Positions 35,089 through 43,017 of a stretch of DNA of 43,017 nucleotides are shown piece by piece (within the stretch, counting starts at the first letter, position 1; each line of letters opens with the position of its first letter). The position numbers and the translations under genes are program-made. The notes beneath the pieces were generated by a model, which saw only the letters and a program-made list of their open reading frames with translations, ran no database searches and was not told where the DNA came from. This DNA is from Poteriospumella lacustris (lineage: Eukaryota; Sar; Chrysophyceae; Chromulinales; Dinobryaceae). The DNA is taken from assembly GCA_008000375.1 (NCBI GenBank), contig SMOI01000092.1:6412-49428 (forward strand), read 5' to 3'.

Positions 35089-35731
35089 TTACTCTCTCTT
35101 GTATTTCTGTAAGATTCAACAAGATTCAAATTTCGAATCGAAAGAAAGAAAGACGGTGTCAGCGAATGGGCTCGAAACATGCAAGAGTAGCGATATCGTG
35201 GTGACTTACAGCCTTCTCAGCATCAGTGAGCTTCTTCCATTGCTCACCAAGCATCTTGCCGAGCTCACCGAAGGTAGCGCCAGGGTTGGCATCCTTCAAC
35301 TTCGGGCGTTGCTCAGTGCAGAAGTTGATGTACGGAGAGGGGGCGCGCTTGGGCTTGTCAGCCTTAGCCTTGGTAGCCTTGGTAGCCTTAGCAGCTTTAG
35401 GAGCCATTTTCTTAAAGTTATCGGTTTTTGAAAAATCGAAGTGACAGGAGTCTTTCTCAGAGAGAAGTGAGTTCGCTGCCAAATTGAGTGAGCTTCACTG
35501 TAATTGAGTGAAGCTTCACTCAGTTTGAGTGAGGATCTCACTCAACTGAGTGGCAGTTGACCTTGTGAGCGGTCTCAGGCCGGCACCTTTTTCAGTTTTG
35601 GGGTGGGTGAGGCCGGACGATCTTGAGCGGTCAAGTGTGCTTCAAGTGCTGCTGGGAAAAGCAAACTGTGGAGACACATCAGCGACACGCTCCTTTCTTT
35701 CTAACCCAGAAGCCTAACCAGGAAGGAGTTT
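34855..35731 (-). repeat. Right arm of HMG-box inverted repeat (877 bases)
   Basis: Reverse complement of 33573-34449, with the same two visible differences. At the outer end the sequence GGAGTTT is repeated in tandem (35725-35738), where the left arm has a diverged AAACCTAAACTCC, so the outer boundary is a fade, not a sharp edge. No target-site duplication is seen. Confidence 0.95.
35089..35407 (-). CDS. Short HMG-box protein, right copy (71 aa)
   Basis: Exons 35407-35210 and 35106-35089 with intron 35107-35209, the exact mirror of the left copy. The predicted protein is identical to the left copy, with the Lys/Ala tail, helices I and II of an HMGB box and a helix III truncated at AKYKRE. 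Intron and untranslated parts are also identical, so the two copies cannot be told apart except by flanks. Both genes are transcribed toward the spacer, so read-through from either would make RNA antisense to the other. Function as for the left copy. Confidence 0.9.
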
Positions 35732-35818
35732 GGAGTTTGTAACAATATGTAGCGCAGGTCTGCTGGAGACGTGCACAAGGATCCATTTAAGTTTCGAAAC
35801 AACCAACATGTCACAAGT
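35408..35818. promoter_or_regulatory. Promoter of right HMG gene; 3' flank of next gene
   Basis: 411 bases. 35408-35731 lies inside the right arm and contains the mirror image of the CACTCA/TGAGTG cluster at 35485-35552. 35732-35818 is unique sequence at the 3' end of the minus-strand membrane protein gene. An ATG at 35807 on the + strand opens only a short frame. Confidence 0.6.
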
Positions 35819-37195
35819 TTACCAAAAGCGTGTTAGTAAGTTAAATGTCGTATGTACAAAGATGGGATGAGGAATGATGCGGTAGACTGAAGGAGAATGA
35901 AGGGTGACTTCAGAAGTTGATCTCAAGTGTAGAGAATTAATCGCCAGCTGATAAGCAGAGCTCGGTTCGCTTGACGGCGTACTGTGATATACAGTTGATC
36001 CATAGACGTTGCGGAGACCCAAAATTGGTCGAAGTACTCTGTTGAAGCTCTCCACCTCGTCAGGTGCATGATCCCACTCAGAAACAGTCCTGATTCTGTC
36101 ATCTTCAAAAGTATCAATCGACAAGAGCGTGTTGGAAGGGGCGTGGAAGTTCTCAACTCTAACGATCTCCAATCGATCCCAGTCGAACTGCAGATTCCGC
36201 GAAGCTGAATCGTCTTCAATTGTACAATTAAAATTTGACAGCATCGCCTCAAACTCAGGAGACGCGTATCGAATGTGCCTGAATTTCCACCTTGACAGAG
36301 CTTTTTGTGTTAAGCTTTGTCCAGTGCAACACGAGAGGGCTCGCAAAAGATCGGATCCGTCCAAGGCAAATACGTAGAAGGCAGACGAAACATGGCCGGC
36401 AGTGACATTTTTGATGAGTATAGAATCGATTGATCGATACGAGATGGCACAACGATTCTGCTCATCAGGGAGCAATAGACCCAATGCGTCATGCAGAAGG
36501 CAGGAAGCAATGTCTCCAAACATCGCCACATCTTCCAAGCGGATTTCCTTTGAAACCGCTGAAGCAAGAATGGCAAATGTTGCATTCAAAACGAAGACGA
36601 CGACGAGCTTGATAAGACGAGAAAACGATACCGATTCTTTAACCGTGATGTGTTCAACTAAAATCTCAGCGAAAGGGGAAACCCACTGAAGATTGAACCT
36701 TAGAGTGGTGATGCACTCTAGGAAGAGAATGGTCCTGATGTGCTCAACACAAAGTGAGACAAAGCTGCGGTGTGAACGATGCTTTGAGCTCGTATGATGG
36801 GATACTTTAGAAACGACAAGAATGTCTCCATTTGCATTGTTCATTTGGAATGATCCGAGGTGAAAACCATCAATAAAGGTGTTACATTGGATGGTCGGCA
36901 GTGGTGTAATATGGAGAAACGACAACATTCCAGTAACCATCAGGATCAACAAACAATACGAAAGGTACGTTAAAACGCGAATGATCCTTCCAATCGTGGT
37001 CATGATAAGTCTCACATCAACATCACTGAGGGCAATGTTCCATGCGTGTTGGTGACTTCGAGTAGATGTCGACCGAAAGTTCTCCATCACACGATTCACC
37101 TCCAAATCAAACGAGAACGGGTCCGTGAAAGTTGATTTTCCACCATATTTCAAACAATAGCGATATTCTCCGTGTCGATAACAAGCTAATCTCAT
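35819..37195 (-). CDS. Unrecognised membrane protein (458 aa)
   Basis: One long open frame from the ATG at 37195. Two strong hydrophobic segments are seen: residues about 71-96 (IIRVLTYLSYCLLILMVTGM) and about 195-215 (LIKLVVVFVLNATFAILASA). Between them is a 100-residue loop with several His/Ser-rich stretches; after the second helix are about 240 residues with no membrane segment, with Cys, Trp and several N-x-S/T sites. There is no signal peptide at the extreme N-terminus. I do not recognise a family. Leucine codons are mixed, unlike the TTG-rich dynein, so it may be weakly expressed or recently evolved. It lies directly beside the HMG inverted repeat and is divergent from the dynein-2 gene. 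An additional exon cannot be excluded. Confidence 0.65.
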   Translation of the reverse strand: MRLACYRHGEYRYCLKYGGKSTFTDPFSFDLEVNRVMENFRSTSTRSHQHAWNIALSDVDVRLIMTTIGRIIRVLTYLSYCLLILMVTGMLSFLHITPLPTIQCNTFIDGFHLGSFQMNNANGDILVVSKVSHHTSSKHRSHRSFVSLCVEHIRTILFLECITTLRFNLQWVSPFAEILVEHITVKESVSFSRLIKLVVVFVLNATFAILASAVSKEIRLEDVAMFGDIASCLLHDALGLLLPDEQNRCAISYRSIDSILIKNVTAGHVSSAFYVFALDGSDLLRALSCCTGQSLTQKALSRWKFRHIRYASPEFEAMLSNFNCTIEDDSASRNLQFDWDRLEIVRVENFHAPSNTLLSIDTFEDDRIRTVSEWDHAPDEVESFNRVLRPILGLRNVYGSTVYHSTPSSEPSSAYQLAINSLHLRSTSEVTLHSPSVYRIIPHPIFVHTTFNLLTRFW

Positions 37196-37878
37196 GGCTG
37201 ATTGCGCGTCAATGGTAGTTTTTTATCGTTTCAGATGGACTGCTCTCATAATGTCGTTCAAAATGAGTACCATTGAGATACGTTCCAGATTAATGAAACT
37301 ATTGAATTAGAACTGATTACTAAGTGTTGAGAGGCTTCATTCCCTTCTTCAATCCGACGTTCTTTACTTACCTTTCGTTCGGGTTCATTCGTTCCTTCGT
37401 TCATTCATTTCGAGGCACATCGTCATCGTCATCTCGCCATCGTCATCGTCATCATCATCACATTGAAAGTGACTGTGACCGACGGAGATTGATTTATTGC
37501 TGGGCTCTCTCTCAGAAATGTTGCAGGGCGGGAGCGTTTCAAGCATCGTCGTTGCCGCAGGTCGAAGGTGTCGTGCAGTTGTTTTTCGAATTTCCTTCAC
37601 AACGAGCAGCAGATCAAGCACGTTCTGCTGAAGGAAGCTCATTGGGAGGGTCATTGACCATCTCTACGAAACAAGAGATTGAGTAAAGTGACAGAAGTGG
37701 TGATTGCAATCATTAGACCACGTGGGTAGTCGTTTGAAGACAAGGATAATCGTGGTAGAGCTGTTGTCTGGTCCTATCGCTGACGATATCTGGCCTTGTG
37801 AGTGAATATTGGACGAGAAAATTTTCCCAGTGTATGGTATTCACCATTTTTCTCGAATAGGTGTCTAGTATATCAGTA
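37196..37878. other. Divergent intergenic region with CAT/CGT microsatellite
   Basis: 683 bases between two divergent start codons. It contains TTCGTTC/TTCATTC repeats (37375-37411) and a CATCGT/CAT microsatellite (37418-37462). Open frames on both strands cross 37385-37686: the minus-strand one has an ATG at 37654 and 89 codons, but its end is built from the microsatellite (a run of Asp). I do not call either as a gene. A candidate 5'UTR acceptor (ctcgaatag) lies just upstream of 37861. Confidence 0.5.
37418..37462 (+). repeat. CATCGT/CAT microsatellite
   Basis: Imperfect array of CAT and CGT triplets, interrupted once by CTCGC. It is likely to vary in length. Confidence 0.8.
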
Positions 37879-39105
37879 ATGTCAAAGAGTTCATCTTCCT
37901 CATCTGCGGAAGATATTTGGAGCAAGCTGCAGCGGCAGCAACAACAAACGGGGGGCAAAGATGGTTCGTCTGCTTCTGGCACCAGTGCTGCCACAGCAGC
38001 TGGAGGTGGAACAGATGATGAAAATCGTACCGTGAATACCCATGTGGTGTTTCTCGGAGATCATTCATGCGGAAAATCGTCGTTGGTTCAATCGTTTCTT
38101 AAGCCTTCCGCCGCAAAGGAAACCAAACCGACCATTGCCCTCGATTACAATTATGCTCGCAAAACCAGCAACAATACCAAGTATATTGCACACATGTGGG
38201 AACTTGGTGGCGACTTAATCGAGCCAAAGTTACTGGATATCCCCATCACAAAATCCTCACTGCCGACCGCTGCGGCGATTATCACTTGTGATGCGTCCAA
38301 ACCTCACAACGTGGTTGTGTCGGTATTACGTGCTTTCTCTGCCTTGAAAGATGTCGTATCTCGACGTACGGCCGAAATCCAATCGACCAATGCACAGCTT
38401 CTCAACGATTACAGGGAACGTCTTCACGCCGTTTACAAGTCACACGCGGATGCCAATCGTGTTCGTCCTCTTGACATTTACACAGTCATTGTCCTCAACA
38501 AGGCCGATACGTTACGATCGTTGCCAGTCTCGGAACGTCGTTGCTTGTGGCAATTGCTGCGTTTTATCGCGCATTATTTCGGTGCGACGATTTTGACTAT
38601 GTCGGCTCAGGATGGACAATTGCGGGAGACGTATCGTGCGTTGATCAATAGCTTGTGCTTTGCCGCTCCCATGAAGCCACTCAACGAGACGGCACCATCT
38701 GGGGAAGGTGCATTGGCAATTACGCGTGGAAGTGACAGCTTTGAAGCGATTCTTCAGCAGAATTTGGAGGCACAGCAACCGTCTCACCGTCTGGCGAATG
38801 GTGCGAGCGATGTTGACCTATACTTGACGCACAAGGGTGTGTCACGAGACTGTTGGAATCGTTTAACACAAAAGGCCGCCGAAGTGTTTGGTGAAGCAGA
38901 ACCGTTGCCATCGTACGCACTTGGGGATGGTCATGGGGGCGAGGACTTCGAAACGGGCAACGATGGCGCTGGTAGCCACGGCCCCGGCGACAATCCTTTC
39001 CCAGAAACTGACGTCGATGATATGCGCTCTGCACGTGATGCGCAATTGCAGCGTTTCGTACAAGAACAAGAACGCCGACAAGAGATGATCGCCAAGATGC
39101 GATGA
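37879..39105 (+). CDS. DYNC2LI1: Cytoplasmic dynein 2 light intermediate chain (DYNC2LI1/D1bLIC)
   Basis: 408 aa from the ATG at 37879, the first ATG in the frame (the in-frame codons before it start with GTG). Residues 1-50 are Ser/Gln/Gly-rich but include EDIWSKLQ, like the DIW start of this family. A Ras-like fold follows with P-loop GDHSCGKS (60-67), then KPTIALDYNYARK, AHMWELGGDL and LDIPIT, all diagnostic of DYNC2LI1 as against DYNC1LI, and the VIVLNKADTL guanine-type motif. The C-terminus ends in a short basic/acidic helix. It stabilises the dynein-2 heavy chain in retrograde intraflagellar transport, so it is needed to assemble the cilium in which the outer-arm dynein of this window works. 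No intron is seen within the frame. Confidence 0.93.
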   Translation: MSKSSSSSSAEDIWSKLQRQQQQTGGKDGSSASGTSAATAAGGGTDDENRTVNTHVVFLGDHSCGKSSLVQSFLKPSAAKETKPTIALDYNYARKTSNNTKYIAHMWELGGDLIEPKLLDIPITKSSLPTAAAIITCDASKPHNVVVSVLRAFSALKDVVSRRTAEIQSTNAQLLNDYRERLHAVYKSHADANRVRPLDIYTVIVLNKADTLRSLPVSERRCLWQLLRFIAHYFGATILTMSAQDGQLRETYRALINSLCFAAPMKPLNETAPSGEGALAITRGSDSFEAILQQNLEAQQPSHRLANGASDVDLYLTHKGVSRDCWNRLTQKAAEVFGEAEPLPSYALGDGHGGEDFETGNDGAGSHGPGDNPFPETDVDDMRSARDAQLQRFVQEQERRQEMIAKMR

Positions 39106-39481
39106 ATCGTTATGGTACGTTCGTTTCGTCTCCACACCGGGGATGCGCGTGCCCGGTGGCTTTCGTGAGCCACTCCAGTGTGCCATACGTCGTTTGTAAC
39201 AGTGTGTGTGACTTACTTTTCTTCTATACAAACTCGGTTTCAACTAGCTACAGCGAATTGGTTTCTTTTTCTCTACCCCTTTCTCATCACAGGCTGCGCT
39301 ACAAAACGAAACCACTTACTCCCTCTCACTCTCCCGCCCCCACCCCAACCATCTCCTCCACCTCTCACAAAGCACTGCCGCGTTATTTTACGGACGTGTA
39401 CCACCATTGAAATAAACAAAAGAAAAACAAACAACGATATAGAAAACAACAACAGAAAAACAAAAACAGACAGCAGGTACC
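39106..39481. other. Convergent 3' intergenic region
   Basis: 376 bases between two converging genes. It is pyrimidine-rich from 39240 to 39370 and A-rich (AACAAAAG, AAACAACAAC) from 39410 to 39475, with AATAAAC at 39411 as a possible + strand polyadenylation signal. No gene is seen. Confidence 0.6.
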
Positions 39482-41356
39482 TTAGAAACCGATCAACGAG
39501 CGCCAGAAATTGGTTGCTGGCACATCATTGGCATCAGCATCCAGGGTAGTACCCGTGTTGGATTGTGGAGGTGAGAATCCGGGCGATGCCGTGTAGTAGC
39601 TAGCTCGTGTGCTCTCATAGGATCCGATGCCATCGCTACCCGCTGTCGCGGGAGGGACTGTGTTCGTGGCGGTATTGGAGACAGACGGTGGGATGGGAAT
39701 CGGAGTAGACGATGGGGTATTGATCAATGGAATCGTTTGTTCCTGTTGATACGACACGACCTGATTGTCGTTCGCGGCAGAGGTCAATGTCTGCACGTTG
39801 TAGGGCTGATGGGCGGGGGTTGTCGCAGAAAACGACGTGCGGAAGTGATCCCATGTTGGAGATGTGGGGTCCGTCTGGTTGTTTCCTGTTCGGCCTTGCC
39901 GCTGGATGGTGGGAGGAGCACTTCGTGTTTCCCCGCCGAAGAGCCAACTTGCCGCCCCCGAGGCGAAACCGCTGTTATTTGCGACACGAGAGTTGGCAGT
40001 ACTTGGTGTGCTGGTTGTGGCACGATAACCATTGGCAGCGGTTATAACAGGGGTACCGGGCGCCGTCGGATAATGCTGCTGTTGATGGAGATACGACGTC
40101 GAACGAGGCGTCGAAGTGGCAGACGGAGCCATCGAGGCCGTCGAAGAAGTGGCCAGCAACCGATCCTGCAGCAACGACGTGTCTTCGTCATCTTGATACA
40201 CTTCTGTATCGAGGATATACCCTGATGGAGAGATTTTGTGGATCGTTTGTCCACTGTGGTCACTCAATCGTTGGAAATCGGCTTCCAATCGACTGGCCAC
40301 CACCAATTGTCCATTCGACTCAGCCGCTTGTGCTCCTGATCCATTGATCAAGAAACTCAGGTCTCTTTCCGATAGTGACTGTAAGACTTTCTCCTGCAAA
40401 CTGAACAGGATAGGTACGGCTTCGACCAGAATAAAGATCACCACCTGCGAAACCACAACGAAGGAGGCTTTGTCAGACACACGGTTTGCTGTGACCGATG
40501 AAAGCAGTCGCTTACCAGTACAACTGAATAAAACAGGCGAGATCGACTGGCTTCGACCAGCCATCCACGTAGTACCGTCGTGAGAGCAATCAACCCCCAT
40601 CCAAGTCGAGCAAAGGTCCAGACCAGACCCAGCTGTGACAATATCCGCAGACGGAACTTGTCCATCGCCGTGGAAAAAGGGAACCCAGAGAACTAATGAA
40701 CAACAAAGGGATAACTCAATGAAATAACGCCCAATGTAATGCAAGGGCAAACACAGACGACTTACCACGATGGCCAAGTAGAGGTAAAGGGCGATCCACA
40801 GAACGGGCAACACCAAATTGAACGCCGACAGAGTCAAGTACATCAACGTTGTTTCGTAGTATTTATCCACTGATGGCAACAGAAGGAGGGAGTAGATTGT
40901 CAGCTGCGAGGCATAGAGGATGATGTTGAAAATAAAATATCCCAGCATCCATGCTTTCCGGAAACGCATGGTCGAGTACCAATGTCGCCGCGATTTGAGA
41001 TACGATTCCGCCCAAATGACCAGCAGTAGAACATAGGCTGATATACAGCAAAAGTCTGGAAAATTAAATAAGACCAGTGACGACTTCTCAAAGAAATCAC
41101 CCGTTCCACTAGCATCATCACTTTCGACTTCGAAATCAACTCGTCCCAGGTCCAGCATGGCCATTGAACCGAACGACATCACTCGTAGTGCCGATGTCAA
41201 CATACATGTCATAACAAAAAGTTTCCGCGTGTTCAAGCCACTGGAAGAATTCGATTGAAGCCAGATCAATCGTTTTCCCGTGTAGATAAAGAGTAGGAAA
41301 TAGAGAATAGTCAGTGTCAGGGTGGCACCCACAAGTCCTTCAAAGACAAACGCCAT
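39482..41356 (-). CDS. Seven-helix protein of the TOM1/THH1 family
   Basis: Exons 41356-40766, 40692-40516 and 40444-39482 with introns of 73 and 71 bases, all phase 0; the product is 576 aa. Exon 1 gives five membrane helices, including the family block LVLFNFPDFCCISAYVLLLV followed by WAESYLKSRR, typical of plant TOM1/TOM3/THH1. Exon 2 adds FSGFPFSTAMDK and a sixth helix with VWTFARLGWG, and its end plus the start of exon 3 makes the seventh (VVLVVIFILVEAVPILFSL). The long frame that ignores the introns is open by chance but loses helix six. The remaining 290 residues are a Ser/Thr/Gln-rich, probably disordered cytosolic tail. Plant members are vacuolar or endomembrane proteins; the role here is unknown. 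The promoter is the 347 bases toward WDR4. Confidence 0.85.
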   Translation of the reverse strand: MAFVFEGLVGATLTLTILYFLLFIYTGKRLIWLQSNSSSGLNTRKLFVMTCMLTSALRVMSFGSMAMLDLGRVDFEVESDDASGTGDFFEKSSLVLFNFPDFCCISAYVLLLVIWAESYLKSRRHWYSTMRFRKAWMLGYFIFNIILYASQLTIYSLLLLPSVDKYYETTLMYLTLSAFNLVLPVLWIALYLYLAIVVSRLCLPLHYIGRYFIELSLCCSLVLWVPFFHGDGQVPSADIVTAGSGLDLCSTWMGVDCSHDGTTWMAGRSQSISPVLFSCTGKRLLSSVTANRVSDKASFVVVSQVVIFILVEAVPILFSLQEKVLQSLSERDLSFLINGSGAQAAESNGQLVVASRLEADFQRLSDHSGQTIHKISPSGYILDTEVYQDDEDTSLLQDRLLATSSTASMAPSATSTPRSTSYLHQQQHYPTAPGTPVITAANGYRATTSTPSTANSRVANNSGFASGAASWLFGGETRSAPPTIQRQGRTGNNQTDPTSPTWDHFRTSFSATTPAHQPYNVQTLTSAANDNQVVSYQQEQTIPLINTPSSTPIPIPPSVSNTATNTVPPATAGSDGIGSYESTRASYYTASPGFSPPQSNTGTTLDADANDVPATNFWRSLIGF

Positions 41357-41703
41357 TTTTCGATGGATATTGCTGACTATTCAACTACCAACATGCTCTG
41401 ACGGGGATATTCGAAAGTGTTTTAAAATCTGCTGCATCGATCGATGGAGCATTTTTCACGTCCTTCGCATCTTCCGTGGTCCATGGTCATCATGAATCAT
41501 GGTCTGCGGAACGTACAATAGTTCTTCGTAAAAGCTCTGATTAGTGGTAAGCTTCTTCAGAATAATGTTCAACCCAAATCAACTCACAAAGTTAACAGTT
41601 CATTTGATGTACACCATACCCAACATAAGTTCTACATGTTTTGATGTACTGCATTACTTATTATCGTATTCAATAACGTATTTCGCTATGAAGGAGAAGA
41701 ACT
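41357..41703. promoter_or_regulatory. Promoter of TOM1/THH1-like gene; 3' flank of WDR4
   Basis: 347 bases between two minus-strand genes. It is A/T-rich compared with the genes and should hold the TOM1/THH1 promoter and the WDR4 3'UTR. No other gene or repeat was found. Confidence 0.55.
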
Positions 41704-42978
41704 TTATCTCCGCGCCTTCTTGTTTTGGTGACCACCCTTGGGAAGTTCGCGAAGACGGTTATCCAGAGTGTCGCGCATAAGATCTAAAAACAATCAATAT
41801 CGGGTTAGAAGTGAAATGATTCGTAAATATGACACTTCCAACTTACTTTTGTCATCCTCAAAGCCAAGAGACTTGAACAGATTGGCCGCACTGAACGAGT
41901 CACCCAGTTGTGATTGCAAAGCAATTGTAACGGCTTCCGAGAACACATTTTCCGTGACATCCCGAGGTTCTCCAGCGACATCGAATACACGGATATAGTA
42001 GGGATGAGGAAGCGATACTGCCACCTCAGTTTCGGAGATAAAAACTGCATCGACGGGTTGAACATCTGTCGTAAAGGATCCAGCGAACTCCAAGCTGCTG
42101 TTGTCGTCAGATGTGGTGGCCTTCAAAATGGTAACTTTCTTTTCGTTTTTAGAGAGAACAACGACAGTGCCATTCGCAGACACTGTGATTTTGAATGGAT
42201 AATTTCCAGCGCTGGCTTCGTTGTAGTCACGCTCCTTTTCGCCATCTTCAGCATCGTCGACAGGCGCTGCAGGTTCGGATGACGCGGCTTCTTGAGCATT
42301 CGTCGATTCAGACGATTCCGTCCCCTTAAAGGAATACTCATCCAACACAGCAAAGGTATTTGTATTCCAAAGAATAACCTTGTGGTCCCAACCAGCAGAT
42401 ACTAAATATTTGCCAGCAGGGTCGATGAAGCCAATCGATGTGACAACGCTCTTGTGATTCAACAAATAGCCTTGTACTTCCTCCATGATGGGAAATGAAG
42501 ACAGTTTAACCTTCTCATCGCGGTCACAACTGGCGAACAAGGTGTTCTCTTCGTTCACTAAAACATCCGTGACAATGGTGACAGGGTGTCCACCAAGGTA
42601 CCCCAACGATTGCATTTGTGTGCTTTGAAATCCCCATAAATCACCAGCCTTGTCCCCAACAATGATAATATCTTGACCTTGAACAGTTCCGCGTGCAAGC
42701 GCGTTGGCCTTCTTCTTCAAATTGGCTTTGCCAACGAATTGCTTGGTGGTCAAGTCCCACTTCGCAACGGACTTATCGTCAAACGTGGCGAAAACTGCAT
42801 TATTTCCTTCCGCAACACAAACATTTGTCACAAAGGCAACTGATGAGTCGCCTTCGGGGCTCTCAGGCAGAGCAAGTCTCGAGACTTCATTGTTGGCGAT
42901 GACCAAGACTGCACGGTTGCCACCGAGCAGAAAAACTCGGGTGCCATCCTCTTTCCTGAATGACTGAAGGATCTTCAT
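41704..42978 (-). CDS. WDR4: WDR4/Trm82, non-catalytic subunit of tRNA m7G46 methyltransferase
   Basis: Exons 42978-41847 and 41783-41704 around a 63-base intron (gtaagt...tag, phase 1); the spliced product is 403 aa, close to human WDR4 (about 412). The start is the ATG at 42978, as the preceding in-frame codons have no ATG. Residues show WD40-type repeats with the Trm82/WDR4 signature: GDKAGDLWGF, then GGHPVTIVTDVLV, FASCDRDEKVKLSSFP, and NHKSVVTSIGF followed by KYLVSAGWDHKVILWN. An acidic Ser/Glu/Ala insert lies between later blades. Exon 2 adds RDTLDNRLRELPKGGHQNKK and a basic end. It holds METTL1/Trm8 in place so that G46 of certain tRNAs is methylated; this is family knowledge. The catalytic partner is not in the window. 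Confidence 0.9.
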
Positions 42979-43017
42979 TCCAAAAGTTCTCACGAAGAAA
43001 TATCAACTTCTTGTTTG

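Noticed and set aside
33573-35731. The inverted repeat as a transposon with long terminal inverted repeats
   Set aside because: No transposase in the spacer, no target-site duplication, and the edges fade gradually; a gene duplication fits better.
35800-35870. Short + strand frame with ATG at 35807 in an AACCAACATGTCA context also found near 3165
   Set aside because: Only about 21 codons, and it overlaps the end of the 458-aa minus-strand gene; the shared context is too short to mean much.
37324-37686. 120-codon + strand frame and 89-codon minus-strand frame
   Set aside because: The first lacks an ATG start and translates the CAT/CGT microsatellite as Arg/His; the second ends in the same repeat as an Asp run. 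Without transcript data neither can be supported.
39482-41356. Reading the TOM1/THH1-like gene as one uninterrupted 624-aa protein
   Set aside because: The frame is open through two introns by chance, but only the spliced form restores the sixth membrane helix and the family motif SGFPFSTA.

Overview
This window is nuclear DNA from a unicellular, flagellated eukaryote. Ten short GT-AG introns (57 to 103 bases) can be placed by phase-consistent joins. Several genes are specifically eukaryotic (IMP3, PSMG4, WDR4/Trm82, axonemal dynein), and there is a nuclear-type tRNA-Pro. The outer-arm dynein heavy chain and an IFT-dynein light intermediate chain mean the organism builds motile cilia or flagella. 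A stramenopile is my best guess, at low to moderate confidence. It rests on an ectodomain rich in PS-x-APS/PT-x-PS repeats, a Tudor-like domain joined to a giant kinase, a TOM1/THH1-type seven-helix protein, and a signal peptide followed by Phe and a basic Ser/Thr-rich stretch that resembles a bipartite plastid presequence. Leucine is strongly biased to TTG in the long genes.

Layout. 1-3.0 kb: IMP3 (+), PSMG4 (-) and a membrane-anchored sulfotransferase (+), packed tightly. 3.6-17.3 kb: an outer-arm beta-type dynein heavy chain (+) with a single intron near its start codon. 17.7-18.5 kb: a secreted or organelle-targeted acidic protein (-). 19.0-29.2 kb: a giant Tudor-like/protein kinase gene (+, about 3326 aa, three exons) whose last exon becomes steadily richer in GC and low-complexity sequence. 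29.9 kb: tRNA-Pro(CGG) (-). 30.4-33.3 kb: a type I membrane protein with a Pro/Val/Ala repeat ectodomain and a cytoplasmic tail carrying acidic Trp motifs (-). 33.57-35.73 kb: an inverted repeat with two 877-base arms, almost identical, each with a complete two-exon gene for a very short HMG-box protein; the genes point at each other across a 405-base spacer. 35.8-37.2 kb: an unrecognised membrane protein (-). 37.9-39.1 kb: DYNC2LI1-type dynein-2 light intermediate chain (+). 39.5-41.4 kb: TOM1/THH1-type seven-helix protein (-). 41.7-43.0 kb: WDR4/Trm82 (-).

The genes do not form an operon or one pathway. Themes that recur are RNA and protein-complex biogenesis (IMP3, PSMG4, WDR4, tRNA-Pro) and ciliary motors (dynein heavy chain, dynein-2 LIC). 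The most unusual part is the HMG-box inverted repeat: two convergent copies, a shared promoter cluster of CACTCA/TGAGTG motifs, and an HMG box that stops inside helix III. Diverged homology continues past the near-identical core, which suggests an old duplication kept uniform by gene conversion.
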